Assembly (NCBI GenBank): GCA_034112325.1
Contig: JAWUVO010000019.1
Coordinates: 1-35,551 of the forward strand
Origin: Bermanella sp034112325
Lineage (GTDB): Bacteria > Pseudomonadota > Gammaproteobacteria > Pseudomonadales > Oceanobacteraceae
Direction of reading: 5' to 3'
DNA: 35,551 nt
Numbering within the stretch: position 1 is the first letter of the stretch; the number at the start of each line of letters is the position of its first letter. Positions 1 to 7,077 of this stretch are shown here, piece by piece. Below the pieces are notes generated by a model. That model saw nothing but the letters and a program-made list of their open reading frames with translations, did not search any database and was not told the DNA's origin. The translations under genes and the position numbers were made by a program.

Positions 1-183
1 AGTCTAATGTGCTTTCTAGTTACAAGTAACTAGAAAGCTTTACATCTCGACTCGCGGTAAGTACCCACACGAATTGTCTGAATTCGTTTTTAAAGATCGT
101 GATCGTCGCTCGGACTGACCATTTCTTCTCGCATATTGTGCCTTGTCTTATCAACTTAGCTGCAAAGCTTCTCTCGAAGCGAG
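1..183 (-). ncRNA. Pre-16S rRNA leader (5' external transcribed spacer), partial
   Basis: Read on the minus strand, 61-86 contains the segment AATTCGTGTGGGTAC, which resembles the leader found just upstream of 16S genes in Pseudomonas-like bacteria. It is preceded by GATCTTTAAAAA (87-98), a plausible boxA antitermination site. Downstream lies a 28-base hairpin (11-38). The mature 16S gene is not in the window; it should begin just left of position 1. The assignment rests on the leader motif together with the three rRNA-type promoters upstream. Confidence 0.7.
11..38. repeat. Perfect inverted repeat in pre-16S leader
   Basis: Two perfect 13-base arms (GCTTTCTAGTTAC and its complement) flank an AA centre. 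On the minus strand this hairpin lies between the conserved leader and the expected 16S 5' end, which is off the window. A structured pre-rRNA processing or folding element is the likely role; that role is inference. Confidence 0.7.
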
Positions 184-189
184 GCGCGT

Positions 190-217
190 ATTCTACAGAA
201 CCGCATCTCTATGTCAA
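190..217 (-). promoter_or_regulatory. rRNA promoter, proximal
   Basis: On the minus strand TTGACA (212-217) is separated by exactly 16 bases from TAGAAT (190-195). A GC-rich discriminator (ACGCGCC) follows and an AT-rich UP-element-like tract lies upstream (about 221-250). This is the architecture of stringently controlled rRNA promoters. Transcription runs left, towards the off-window 16S gene. Confidence 0.8.
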
Positions 218-342
218 CGTTATTTTGAATTAAAAGTTAAAATTTTTCGTTTCAAAACAACCACTTAATTCCGCTTGAAAAGGGATCCAAAATCTCTTTT
301 CTGACCCTCTTTCGAAGGCCGCTTCTGTTAAGCGAGGCGCGC

Positions 343-370
343 ATTCTACAGTGTTAAGTAAGTGCGTCAA
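343..370 (-). promoter_or_regulatory. rRNA promoter, middle
   Basis: On the minus strand TTGACG (365-370), a 16-base spacer and TAGAAT (343-348) are followed by GCGCGCC. The sequence around -10 and the discriminator is nearly identical to the proximal promoter at 190-217 and the two are 153 bases apart. An A/T-rich tract (371-400) sits upstream as a possible UP element. Confidence 0.8.
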
Positions 371-487
371 CCCTTTTTTAAAAGTCTTTCTAATTAACCA
401 ACCAATCGGTTATTTACATCAGTTTTTCTTTTAAAAACAACAAGTTGCTTTCTTTTAATAAAGAGGCCTGCCTTGTTGGGATGGCGC

Positions 488-515
488 ATTCTACGCAGTT
501 TCTGTTTTTCGTCAA
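488..515 (-). promoter_or_regulatory. rRNA promoter, distal
   Basis: On the minus strand TTGACG (510-515), a 16-base spacer and TAGAAT (488-493) are followed by a GCGCC discriminator. It lies 145 bases upstream of the middle promoter. The A/T-rich run 516-540 could act as an UP element. Together the three make an evenly spaced tandem array feeding one rRNA leader. Confidence 0.75.
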
Positions 516-575
516 TGGTTTTTAAATATTAATTTGAAGGGGGTGTTTTATCGGTAAAATCGGTTATTAAATAGG

Positions 576-764
576 CTAATTACTAGTGGAATCTACCCGA
601 CCGAATACCATTACTAGTATCAAGCCTAAAACAACCGATATACCTCCAACTACAACACTGTGCTCCCAGCCATTGGTATCTCTTAATAGCCAAGTGCCAT
701 TTATCACTAATGCTAAACCTATCCACCAATTAAGTGGCTTTTTGAACCAGTTTAATAATTCCAT
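576..764 (-). CDS. Small two-helix membrane protein, unknown function
   Basis: I do not recognise this 62-residue protein. It has two hydrophobic stretches, about residues 11-27 and 37-55, joined by a short polar loop (RDTNGWEHS), which predicts a two-pass inner-membrane protein. The N-terminus carries two lysines before the first helix. A GGGA purine run lies about 7 bases before the ATG. It is codirectional with and downstream of the FAH-family gene, across a gap holding a REP-like element. Its 3' end points towards the rRNA promoters. The overlapping plus-strand frame has no comparable composition and was not called. It could be a minor or spurious gene. Confidence 0.55.
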   Translation of the reverse strand: MELLNWFKKPLNWWIGLALVINGTWLLRDTNGWEHSVVVGGISVVLGLILVMVFGRVDSTSN

Positions 765-793
765 ATTACTTATCCCAATGTTTACCTTGTTGC

Positions 794-819
794 TTTTCGC
801 TCACAGGGTGAGCCTTTAC
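794..819 (-). repeat. REP-like hairpin element A
   Basis: On the minus strand this reads GTAAAGG, then stem GCTCAC (808-813), loop CCT, stem GTGAGC (799-804) and GAAAA. It is a diverged copy of the GTAGGAG-stem-GCGA family seen five more times in the window. It sits about 20 bases past the stop of the FAH-family gene, with its head facing that gene. Confidence 0.65.
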
Positions 820-839
820 AGCTTTAGGCCTTACTAATT

Positions 840-1511
840 TTATAGGACGCTAGAGGTAAATACGTAGTTATTATCTAGCACTGCTTTTAATTGATCGCCG
901 CTTTTTAACGGACCTACTCCTGCAGGAGTACCTGTAATAACTACATCGCCAGGCATCAGCGTGAATATACTACTCATGTAGGCTATTAAGTTAGGGATAT
1001 TGGCAATCATCTGACGACTACTGCCCAGCTGTTTTAGCTCGCCATTCTTCTCTAGACTGATGGCTATATCATCTTTATTGGACAACTCGTTTAAGGGTAT
1101 CCATTTTGACAATGGGCACGCGCCGTCAAATGCCTTGGCTACCTCCCAAGGATGGGATTTCTCTTTAAGTCTAGATTGCACGTCTCGTAAGGTTAGATCT
1201 AACGCCAGACCCACATGACTCACACAGCCCCACGCCTGCTCTGCTGATACGCCTGCTGTTTGCCTATCTATTAATAGAGATATTTCAGCTTCGTGATGAA
1301 CGCTGCCCTGATCTACAGGAATAGAAAAGCCACCTTCTAAGGAAACAATCGAGGTAGACGGTTTTAAAAATAAGATCGGTGTATCAGGAATTTCATTGCC
1401 AAGCTCTTTAGCATGCTCAGCATAATTGCGGCCAACGCAAACAACTTTCCCCACTGGAAGGTCTATTAATTGCTTATGGATAGTTTGATGCTGGAACATT
1501 TTTGGGCTCAT
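840..1511 (-). CDS. Fumarylacetoacetate hydrolase (FAH) family protein
   Basis: This 223-residue protein has the compact single-domain FAH fold, as in YcgM-type acylpyruvases/hydrolases and oxaloacetate decarboxylases or tautomerases. The family hallmark VCVGRNYAEHAKEL is at about 24-37. The metal ligands are visible as E74 and E76 in HHEAEIS and D105 in LALDLT. The C-terminal VITGTPAGVGPL segment is typical. Members act on short beta-keto-acid-type substrates with Mg2+ or Mn2+; the actual substrate cannot be told from sequence. A second in-frame ATG (1499) gives MFQHQT and may be the true start, since relatives begin there. The gene follows the D-2-hydroxyacid dehydrogenase on the same strand, separated by a hairpin, so the two may be only partly cotranscribed. 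Confidence 0.85.
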   Translation of the reverse strand: MSPKMFQHQTIHKQLIDLPVGKVVCVGRNYAEHAKELGNEIPDTPILFLKPSTSIVSLEGGFSIPVDQGSVHHEAEISLLIDRQTAGVSAEQAWGCVSHVGLALDLTLRDVQSRLKEKSHPWEVAKAFDGACPLSKWIPLNELSNKDDIAISLEKNGELKQLGSSRQMIANIPNLIAYMSSIFTLMPGDVVITGTPAGVGPLKSGDQLKAVLDNNYVFTSSVL

Positions 1512-1521
1512 GTACTTGTAA

Positions 1522-1547
1522 AAGGGCGCTTAGCGCGAAACGCCCTT
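1522..1547 (-). terminator. Weak terminator or processing hairpin
   Basis: Arms AAGGGCG and CGCCCTT enclose 12 bases between the dehydrogenase stop and the FAH-family start. On the minus strand the hairpin is followed by TTTTAC, a short U-tract. It is probably an attenuating rather than complete terminator. Confidence 0.45.
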
Positions 1548-1558
1548 ACACTAACTGA

Positions 1559-2953
1559 CTACAGGTCTAGGATCTTGCCTGGGTTCATTATATTTTTAGG
1601 GTCGAAAACACGTTTCATGGCTCTCATGTAATCTAGCTCTACCGCTGAACGAGTGTATTCCAGGTATGGCTTTTTGGTCATGCCGACACCATGCTCTGCG
1701 GATACTGAACCTTGGTATTTTTCTACAATTTCAAAAACCCAAGTATTGACCTTGGCGCACTTTTCAAAGAACTCTTCTTTTGCTAAATCGTCAGGCTTGA
1801 GTATGTTTAGGTGCAAGTTACCGTCGCCGATATGCCCAAACCAAATAATCTCAAAGTCAGGATACTCTTTAGTCACTATTTGCTCTATTTCTCTTAAGAA
1901 CGGCGGCACCTTAGAAACCACTACCGAAATATCGTTCTTATAAGGCGTCCACTCAGCAATCGTTTCTGAAATATCTTCTCGTAAGCGCCATAGGTTTTTA
2001 GCCTGCGTTTCACTTTGTGAAATTACCCCATCGACTACCCAGCCTTGTTCCATGCAATGCTCGAACAACTCCATGGCGTTATCCATGTCGCCATCACTTA
2101 GCGCTTCGAATTCAATTAATGCGTAATATTCGGCTTCTGTTTCAAACGGAGCTGGTACGTCACCACGCGCAATTACTTTACTCATAGCCTTGTGTGAGAA
2201 GAACTCAAACGCAGTTAAATCCATTTTGCCTTGATATGCGTGAAGCACACTCATAATGGCATCTAGCTCAGGTACACCTAACACCAATACATTTAAGTTT
2301 TTAGGTGTACGAGTTAGGCGCATGGTTGCTTCAGTCACAAAACCTAATGTGCCTTCGCCGCCTATAAATAGCTGGCGCAAATCATAACCCGTATTATTTT
2401 TAACAAGGTCTTTGTTCAACTCTAGAATATCGCCCTTGCCAGTCACTACAGTAAGGCCAGCAACCCAGTCGCGGGTCATGCCGTATTTAATAACTTTAAT
2501 GCCACCAGCATTGGTGCCAATATTGCCACCAATTTGGCTAGAGCCAGCAGAAGCAAAATCTACTGGATAGTATAAACCTTGTTGCTCTGCGTAATTTTGC
2601 AGCTGCTCGGTAATAACGCCGGCACCGCAACGTACAGTGCGGTCGGTCATGCTGAAGTTGCTCAGCGAATTCATACGATCCATAACCACTACGACTTCGC
2701 CATTGGCCGCCACTGCTCCAGCGCTTAAGCCTGTGCGACCGCCGCTAGGAACTAAGGCAAATTCTAATTCGTTGGCTGCCTTTACTATGTCTGCGACTTC
2801 TTGCGTGGAATTTGGAAAAACGATTGCAAGAGGTTTTGGCGTGTAGATTTTGGTCCAATCTTTACCAAATGTTTCTAAACTGTCGGCGTCGGTCTTTACT
2901 TTGTCTTCACCTACAATGGCTTGCAGGCGGCTTAAAATCGGCTCTTGGCTCAT
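1559..2953 (-). CDS. FAD-linked D-2-hydroxyacid dehydrogenase, probably D-2-hydroxyglutarate dehydrogenase
   Basis: This 464-residue cytosolic flavoprotein belongs to the GlcD/D-lactate dehydrogenase/D2HGDH family. The N-terminal FAD-binding PCMH domain (about 40-215) contains PSGGRTGLSAGA, GGNIGTNAGG and GGEGTLGF. The C-terminal oxidase domain carries the metal-site motif GHIGDGNLHLNI and ends with SAEHGVGMTKK. Family members oxidise D-2-hydroxyacids to 2-ketoacids and pass electrons to a quinone or ETF. The divergent position next to serA matches the arrangement described in Pseudomonas. There, SerA makes D-2-hydroxyglutarate as a by-product and the partner dehydrogenase reoxidises it. I therefore favour D2HGDH over glycolate or lactate oxidase. 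An AAGG ribosome site precedes the ATG. Confidence 0.85.
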   Translation of the reverse strand: MSQEPILSRLQAIVGEDKVKTDADSLETFGKDWTKIYTPKPLAIVFPNSTQEVADIVKAANELEFALVPSGGRTGLSAGAVAANGEVVVVMDRMNSLSNFSMTDRTVRCGAGVITEQLQNYAEQQGLYYPVDFASAGSSQIGGNIGTNAGGIKVIKYGMTRDWVAGLTVVTGKGDILELNKDLVKNNTGYDLRQLFIGGEGTLGFVTEATMRLTRTPKNLNVLVLGVPELDAIMSVLHAYQGKMDLTAFEFFSHKAMSKVIARGDVPAPFETEAEYYALIEFEALSDGDMDNAMELFEHCMEQGWVVDGVISQSETQAKNLWRLREDISETIAEWTPYKNDISVVVSKVPPFLREIEQIVTKEYPDFEIIWFGHIGDGNLHLNILKPDDLAKEEFFEKCAKVNTWVFEIVEKYQGSVSAEHGVGMTKKPYLEYTRSAVELDYMRAMKRVFDPKNIMNPGKILDL

Positions 2954-3269
2954 GAGTCTACCTTAGTCGTTCAGCGGTTTCGGGCCTTTTTAGTCCTTTT
3001 TAGACTGAGTATGAGGCGCTTGCATGCTTAGTTGCATACATTTCGATACCGCGGGGGCTTCAATAATGGGCGAATATGATACCATACGCGCCTTAATTTA
3101 ATGACTAAGAATTAGGCATTGTAATTTACACAGCCTATAAGTAGAGCAGAAAGCTAAAAAAGCCCTGTAATCACTGGCTATTTCGTTGGTTTTTGCCCAG
3201 ATAAAAATAAATAAGCGCTTAGTAAAAGCCTTATAAACCGAATTTAAAGTACCACTTGAAGGCTAAAAA
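2954..3269. other. Divergent promoter region between dehydrogenase and serA
   Basis: This 316-base gap must hold promoters for both divergent genes. I see AT-rich segments and several weak -10-like hexamers around 3070-3085, but no -35/-10 pair I would defend. There is no tRNA, no recognisable riboswitch and no additional ORF. Confidence 0.5.
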
Positions 3270-4499
3270 ATGACTGATATCTCTTTAGATAAAAGCAAAA
3301 TCCGCATCCTTTTATTAGAAGGCGTGCACCAAACAGCGCTCGATACACTTCAAGCAGCTGGTTATAGCAACATTGATTACGTTAAAACGGCACTGACTGG
3401 TGACGAGCTAAAAGCTAGAATCAAAGATGCTCACTTTGTTGGTATTCGCTCACGTACTCAGCTAACTGAAGATGTATTTGCTGTTGCCGACAAATTAATA
3501 GCTGTGGGTTGTTTTTGCATTGGGACAAACCAAGTAGACCTTCAAGCCGCTGCCAAACGTGCTATTCCAGTATTCAACGCGCCTTATTCAAACACCCGCT
3601 CGGTTGCCGAGCTGGTATTAGGCGAAGCAATTTTGATGCTGCGCGGCATTCCTGAAAAAAATGCAGCATGTCATCGTGGTGGCTGGATTAAATCGGCTGA
3701 AGGCAGTTACGAAATTCGTGGTAAAAACCTAGGTATTGTTGGTTACGGCAGTATTGGTTCTCAGCTATCTGTTTTAGCCGAAGGTCTAGGTATGCGTGTT
3801 TATTTTTATGACACCATTACTAAGCTGCCTTTAGGTAACGCAACTCAAGTTGACACTATGGACGAGCTTTTAGCTATGTCTGACATTGTTTCTTTGCATG
3901 TGCCTGAAACAACCGACACCAAAGATATGATGGGCGCTAAAGAGTTTGCCAAAATGAAAAAAGGTGGTCTATTCATTAACGCGGCTCGCGGAACGGTTGT
4001 AGATATTCCTGCATTAGCCGACGCGATTAAGTCTGGTCACATTGGCGGCGCGGCTATTGATGTATTCCCAGCTGAGCCAAAGGGCAACAACGACGAGTTC
4101 ATGTCTGAGCTTCGGGGTTTAGACAATGTTATCCTTACTCCGCATATTGGTGGCTCAACTCAAGAAGCTCAAGCTAACATTGGTAAAGAAGTAGGCGAAA
4201 AACTAGCCACTTACTCTGATACCGGCGCAACACTATCAGCAGTTAATTTCCCTCAGGTTTCTTTGCCACAGCACGGCGACTTCCATCGTATTTTGCACAT
4301 CCACAAAAACGTTCCAGGTGTGCTGAATTCACTTAACTCAATTTTTGCTCAGAACAACATCAATATCCTTGGTCAGTTTTTGCAAACAACAGCCGAGATT
4401 GGTTACGTAGTAATTGATGTAGAAAAATCGGCTGGTGAGTTAGCCCTTGAAAAAGTACTAGAAGTTGAAGGCACGTTACGTGCTCGTGTTTTATTCTGA
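3270..4499 (+). CDS. serA: D-3-phosphoglycerate dehydrogenase
   Basis: This is the first enzyme of serine biosynthesis, oxidising 3-phosphoglycerate with NAD+ to 3-phosphohydroxypyruvate. At 409 residues it matches the E. coli-type enzyme. The Rossmann motif GIVGYGSIGSQ is at 155-165. The catalytic residues fall at the expected places: R240 in AARGTVVD, E269 in DVFPAEP and H292 in TPHIGGST. A C-terminal ACT domain (about 336-409, starting HRILHIHKNVPGVLNS) is the serine-binding regulatory module, so feedback inhibition by serine is expected. GAAGG precedes the ATG by about 8 bases. Related SerA enzymes also reduce 2-oxoglutarate to D-2-hydroxyglutarate, which links this gene to its divergent neighbour. 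Confidence 0.97.
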   Translation: MTDISLDKSKIRILLLEGVHQTALDTLQAAGYSNIDYVKTALTGDELKARIKDAHFVGIRSRTQLTEDVFAVADKLIAVGCFCIGTNQVDLQAAAKRAIPVFNAPYSNTRSVAELVLGEAILMLRGIPEKNAACHRGGWIKSAEGSYEIRGKNLGIVGYGSIGSQLSVLAEGLGMRVYFYDTITKLPLGNATQVDTMDELLAMSDIVSLHVPETTDTKDMMGAKEFAKMKKGGLFINAARGTVVDIPALADAIKSGHIGGAAIDVFPAEPKGNNDEFMSELRGLDNVILTPHIGGSTQEAQANIGKEVGEKLATYSDTGATLSAVNFPQVSLPQHGDFHRILHIHKNVPGVLNSLNSIFAQNNINILGQFLQTTAEIGYVVIDVEKSAGELALEKVLEVEGTLRARVLF

Positions 4500-4557
4500 T
4501 AATTAGAATCATTACATGGCCTACTCCATTAGCTTACCCAAGCTAGTTTGTAGGTAA

Positions 4558-4597
4558 TAAAAAAGCCGCTATCAGTCATGATCGCGGCTTTTTTTGG
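4558..4597. terminator. Bidirectional intrinsic terminator between serA and the acylase gene
   Basis: The arms AAAAGCCGC and GCGGCTTTT enclose about 14 bases. A T-run follows on plus, and the matching A-run upstream gives a T-run on minus. It sits between two convergent genes (serA and the acylase) and should serve both. Confidence 0.85.
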
Positions 4598-4614
4598 TTT
4601 GCGGTAAGTATGTT

Positions 4615-6822
4615 TTAGTGGCCTGGACGGTAACGACGCTCTACTTGTTTTTCTAGTTGGCTGCGATTAAATAAAACCGGGCGTTGTTTTTCGGCCGCAA
4701 ACATTTCCATTTGGTCATTATAGTGGGGAGAGGTTTCATCTAATGTGGCACTGCCATATTGATGACTGGCTTCACTACTGACTAGTCCATCTTTATCCCA
4801 AGATACAAACATCATGAAACCATCGCCGGCGATATTTTGTATTTCGCCGTGCTCACTCATCTCTTTACCATAAACGGCTCTTAATACATCTGGCCCACCA
4901 CTTATAGCTAAGTTTTTATCTCCACGAATTAACCGATAGATTTCGCCATAAGGTACCGCTACCGAGCCAAAGTGTTCAGTCAAAGACACCACGGCGGCTT
5001 TAAATGCTGTTGTCATTTCTGAAAATTCGACTTTAGCTCCCCGTGCTGCTTGCACAGGCGCTAATGTTAAAACCGCCAGCGCGGCCTGAGTGTTGGTTTT
5101 ATGGGTTGAGAAATTCCAGTGGGCCAGTGCATAAAAAGCCTGCTTTTCTTGCTCATTAAAATCGTTGGTAGTCTGAGATTTAAGCCACTCATCAAGATAT
5201 TTAATTTGATTAGATTTGGGGTCGTAGGCCAAGTCGTATTTTACCTGTTTAAGCAGTTGTTTAGATATTTTGGGATACTGCTTTAAAATAGCTTCTATTC
5301 GTAGCGCCCGATTAGTGACAAAAGTTTCAATCCCCATAGATGTAGGATAGTTACGGGCTTGTGCATCATCGTCGCCATCGGTAGCCATCCAAGGTGGATT
5401 ATTGGCATTATAAACTAGCCCAGACTTTGGGTTTACTGTCTTAGGCATCATGGAAAAATCACGATAGCCCTGCCAAATCAACTCTGAGCGGTCGCCTGGT
5501 AATATTTTATCCCATTGCCAGCCTTCAATTCGATCAGGGAATTTAGCGTTATAGTAATGCGCTATGTTGCCTGCTTTATCGGCGTATACAAAGTTAATAC
5601 TGGGCATGGCATTTAGCTTTAAAGCTGCTTCAAATTCGGCTTGAGAGCCTGCCTTATTTGTGGCGAACATAAATTCTAGTGTGCGCACTTCATTCATACC
5701 TGCCCACCTAACTGCATATAACCCATGGTCGGTTTCCATTACTGGGCCGTGGTCGGTAATTTTAATTTCTTTATTAACGGTCCAGCGTATTGGTCCCAGT
5801 ATTTTAATTTGCATACTGGCTACTTTAGTTTTAAACGTTTTCCATTCGCCGTCTAATCGATATTCATTTTCATTGTCTGGATTAACTGTAATTTTATAAA
5901 TATCCACTAGATCGGGTTTATTTACTGTGTTGGCCCAGCCTAGATTCTCATTATGCCCATGAATAATCACTGGTGACCCAGGAAAAGTAGAGCCCACCAT
6001 ATTCCAGCCCTGCTCACTGTGCAGTCTAGCTTCATACCAAGCAACCGGACCCGTTAATGGCTGATGACTGTTTACCAATAAATGTGTAAGGCCATCCTCT
6101 GAACGGCTAGGAGCAATGGCAATACCTTGACTACCAATGGGTAGCGATTGATCTGGCTGCCAAATTAAAGCATTTGCGTTTTTGTCATTTACTGAAGCTG
6201 CAAGCTCATGGGGCTGATCAGGATCAATTAAATTACCCAAAACCTTATCAAAGCCATAAAACATTGGAGTCTTAAAAGTAAAGCCTGCGATAATGTCTTT
6301 AGCCGTTACGGGTAAAAAATAACGACTCACCGCCTCAAGGTTTTCTGCGCTGTATAAATTAACACCGTCGGCATAGGCTTGGGCTATTAGTTTTATTTTT
6401 TCAGGTACCTGGGAATCGTAATTAGTATTTACGGTATCCCATACCCCCATAAACTGAACAACAAAATCTGTTTTTGCGGCTTGATAACCTAGCTCGGCTG
6501 CCAGTGTTCCTCGAGTTGCCAAAAGAACCGACTGCAATGTAGCAAAATCGTCTTCGCTTTGCGCATAACCTAAACCAAATGCAGTATCTGTATCTTTTAT
6601 CCCATATATATGAGGAATACCAAGATTGTCTCTTAGTATTTCTACGTCGTAGAGATTAGCCCTATCTTTGAAGAGTTGAGCGCTTGGCATTTTAGGCAGT
6701 GTTAAATACGCAACCAGCACCCCAACAGTAATAAGATAACCTAGAGTAAAAAGCGCCCACTTAATTGAAATATGTTTCATAGAATTCATTTTTATTATTT
6801 GAATAGCTCTATATTTGACCAT
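4615..6822 (-). CDS. Penicillin amidase (S45) family acylase, membrane-anchored or secreted
   Basis: This 735-residue Ntn-hydrolase precursor belongs to the penicillin acylase / acyl-homoserine-lactone acylase / cephalosporin acylase family. The N-terminus has basic residues and one hydrophobic segment (about 21-41), giving export to the periplasm with or without an anchor. The alpha-chain opens with VEILRDNLGIPHIYG. The predicted autoprocessing site is at G230/S231 (LPIGSQG), which makes Ser231 the nucleophile. NSHQPL, WYEARLHS, PGSPVIIHGHNENLGWANT and DLVDIY follow as in the family. The residue after the nucleophile is Gln where Asn is common. ATGs at 6789 and 6780 are alternative starts; none has a clear ribosome site. 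Substrate is unknown. It is divergent from the ATP-grasp/transglutaminase cluster. Confidence 0.85.
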   Translation of the reverse strand: MVKYRAIQIIKMNSMKHISIKWALFTLGYLITVGVLVAYLTLPKMPSAQLFKDRANLYDVEILRDNLGIPHIYGIKDTDTAFGLGYAQSEDDFATLQSVLLATRGTLAAELGYQAAKTDFVVQFMGVWDTVNTNYDSQVPEKIKLIAQAYADGVNLYSAENLEAVSRYFLPVTAKDIIAGFTFKTPMFYGFDKVLGNLIDPDQPHELAASVNDKNANALIWQPDQSLPIGSQGIAIAPSRSEDGLTHLLVNSHQPLTGPVAWYEARLHSEQGWNMVGSTFPGSPVIIHGHNENLGWANTVNKPDLVDIYKITVNPDNENEYRLDGEWKTFKTKVASMQIKILGPIRWTVNKEIKITDHGPVMETDHGLYAVRWAGMNEVRTLEFMFATNKAGSQAEFEAALKLNAMPSINFVYADKAGNIAHYYNAKFPDRIEGWQWDKILPGDRSELIWQGYRDFSMMPKTVNPKSGLVYNANNPPWMATDGDDDAQARNYPTSMGIETFVTNRALRIEAILKQYPKISKQLLKQVKYDLAYDPKSNQIKYLDEWLKSQTTNDFNEQEKQAFYALAHWNFSTHKTNTQAALAVLTLAPVQAARGAKVEFSEMTTAFKAAVVSLTEHFGSVAVPYGEIYRLIRGDKNLAISGGPDVLRAVYGKEMSEHGEIQNIAGDGFMMFVSWDKDGLVSSEASHQYGSATLDETSPHYNDQMEMFAAEKQRPVLFNRSQLEKQVERRYRPGH

Positions 6823-7077
6823 ATTTAGAGTAAATAATAGGGGCTAATGGGTCACGTACTTTTAAAAAGCAGGCGTTTACGGTCTAGTTATTGCTTATAC
6901 GTGTAGTAACAAGATAAAAAATTGCATTCGCACTGCAATTTAAAGCATGCAATACACCATAAACTTATGATCGAATTGATAATTTACATATCAATGTAAC
7001 CAATGTTGTTTTACAGTCAAATATTGAAAGTTTACTTAGTCACCATACCGTTAATTTATAGAGGTTTTAGAATAGCA
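6823..7077. promoter_or_regulatory. Divergent regulatory region with two inverted repeats
   Basis: This region separates the acylase gene from the ATP-grasp cluster. It contains two perfect inverted repeats: AAATTGCA-7-TGCAATTT (6919-6941) and ATTGATA-7-TATCAAT (6975-6995). Neither has a U-tract, so they look more like operator sites than terminators. I could not find a convincing -35/-10 pair for either gene. A regulator binding here could control both genes; that is inference. Confidence 0.5.

Noticed and set aside
1..575. Terminator or 5S/tRNA end of an rRNA operon reading right
   Set aside because: The repeated GAGGCGCG...TTCTACA segments make sense only on the minus strand as TAGAAT -10 boxes with GCGC discriminators and matching TTGAC -35 boxes. 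No tRNA or 5S fold was found.
586..837. Plus-strand 83-residue ORF overlapping the small membrane protein gene
   Set aside because: No ribosome site, no recognisable features, and it runs antisense through a plausible two-helix membrane protein and a REP-like element.
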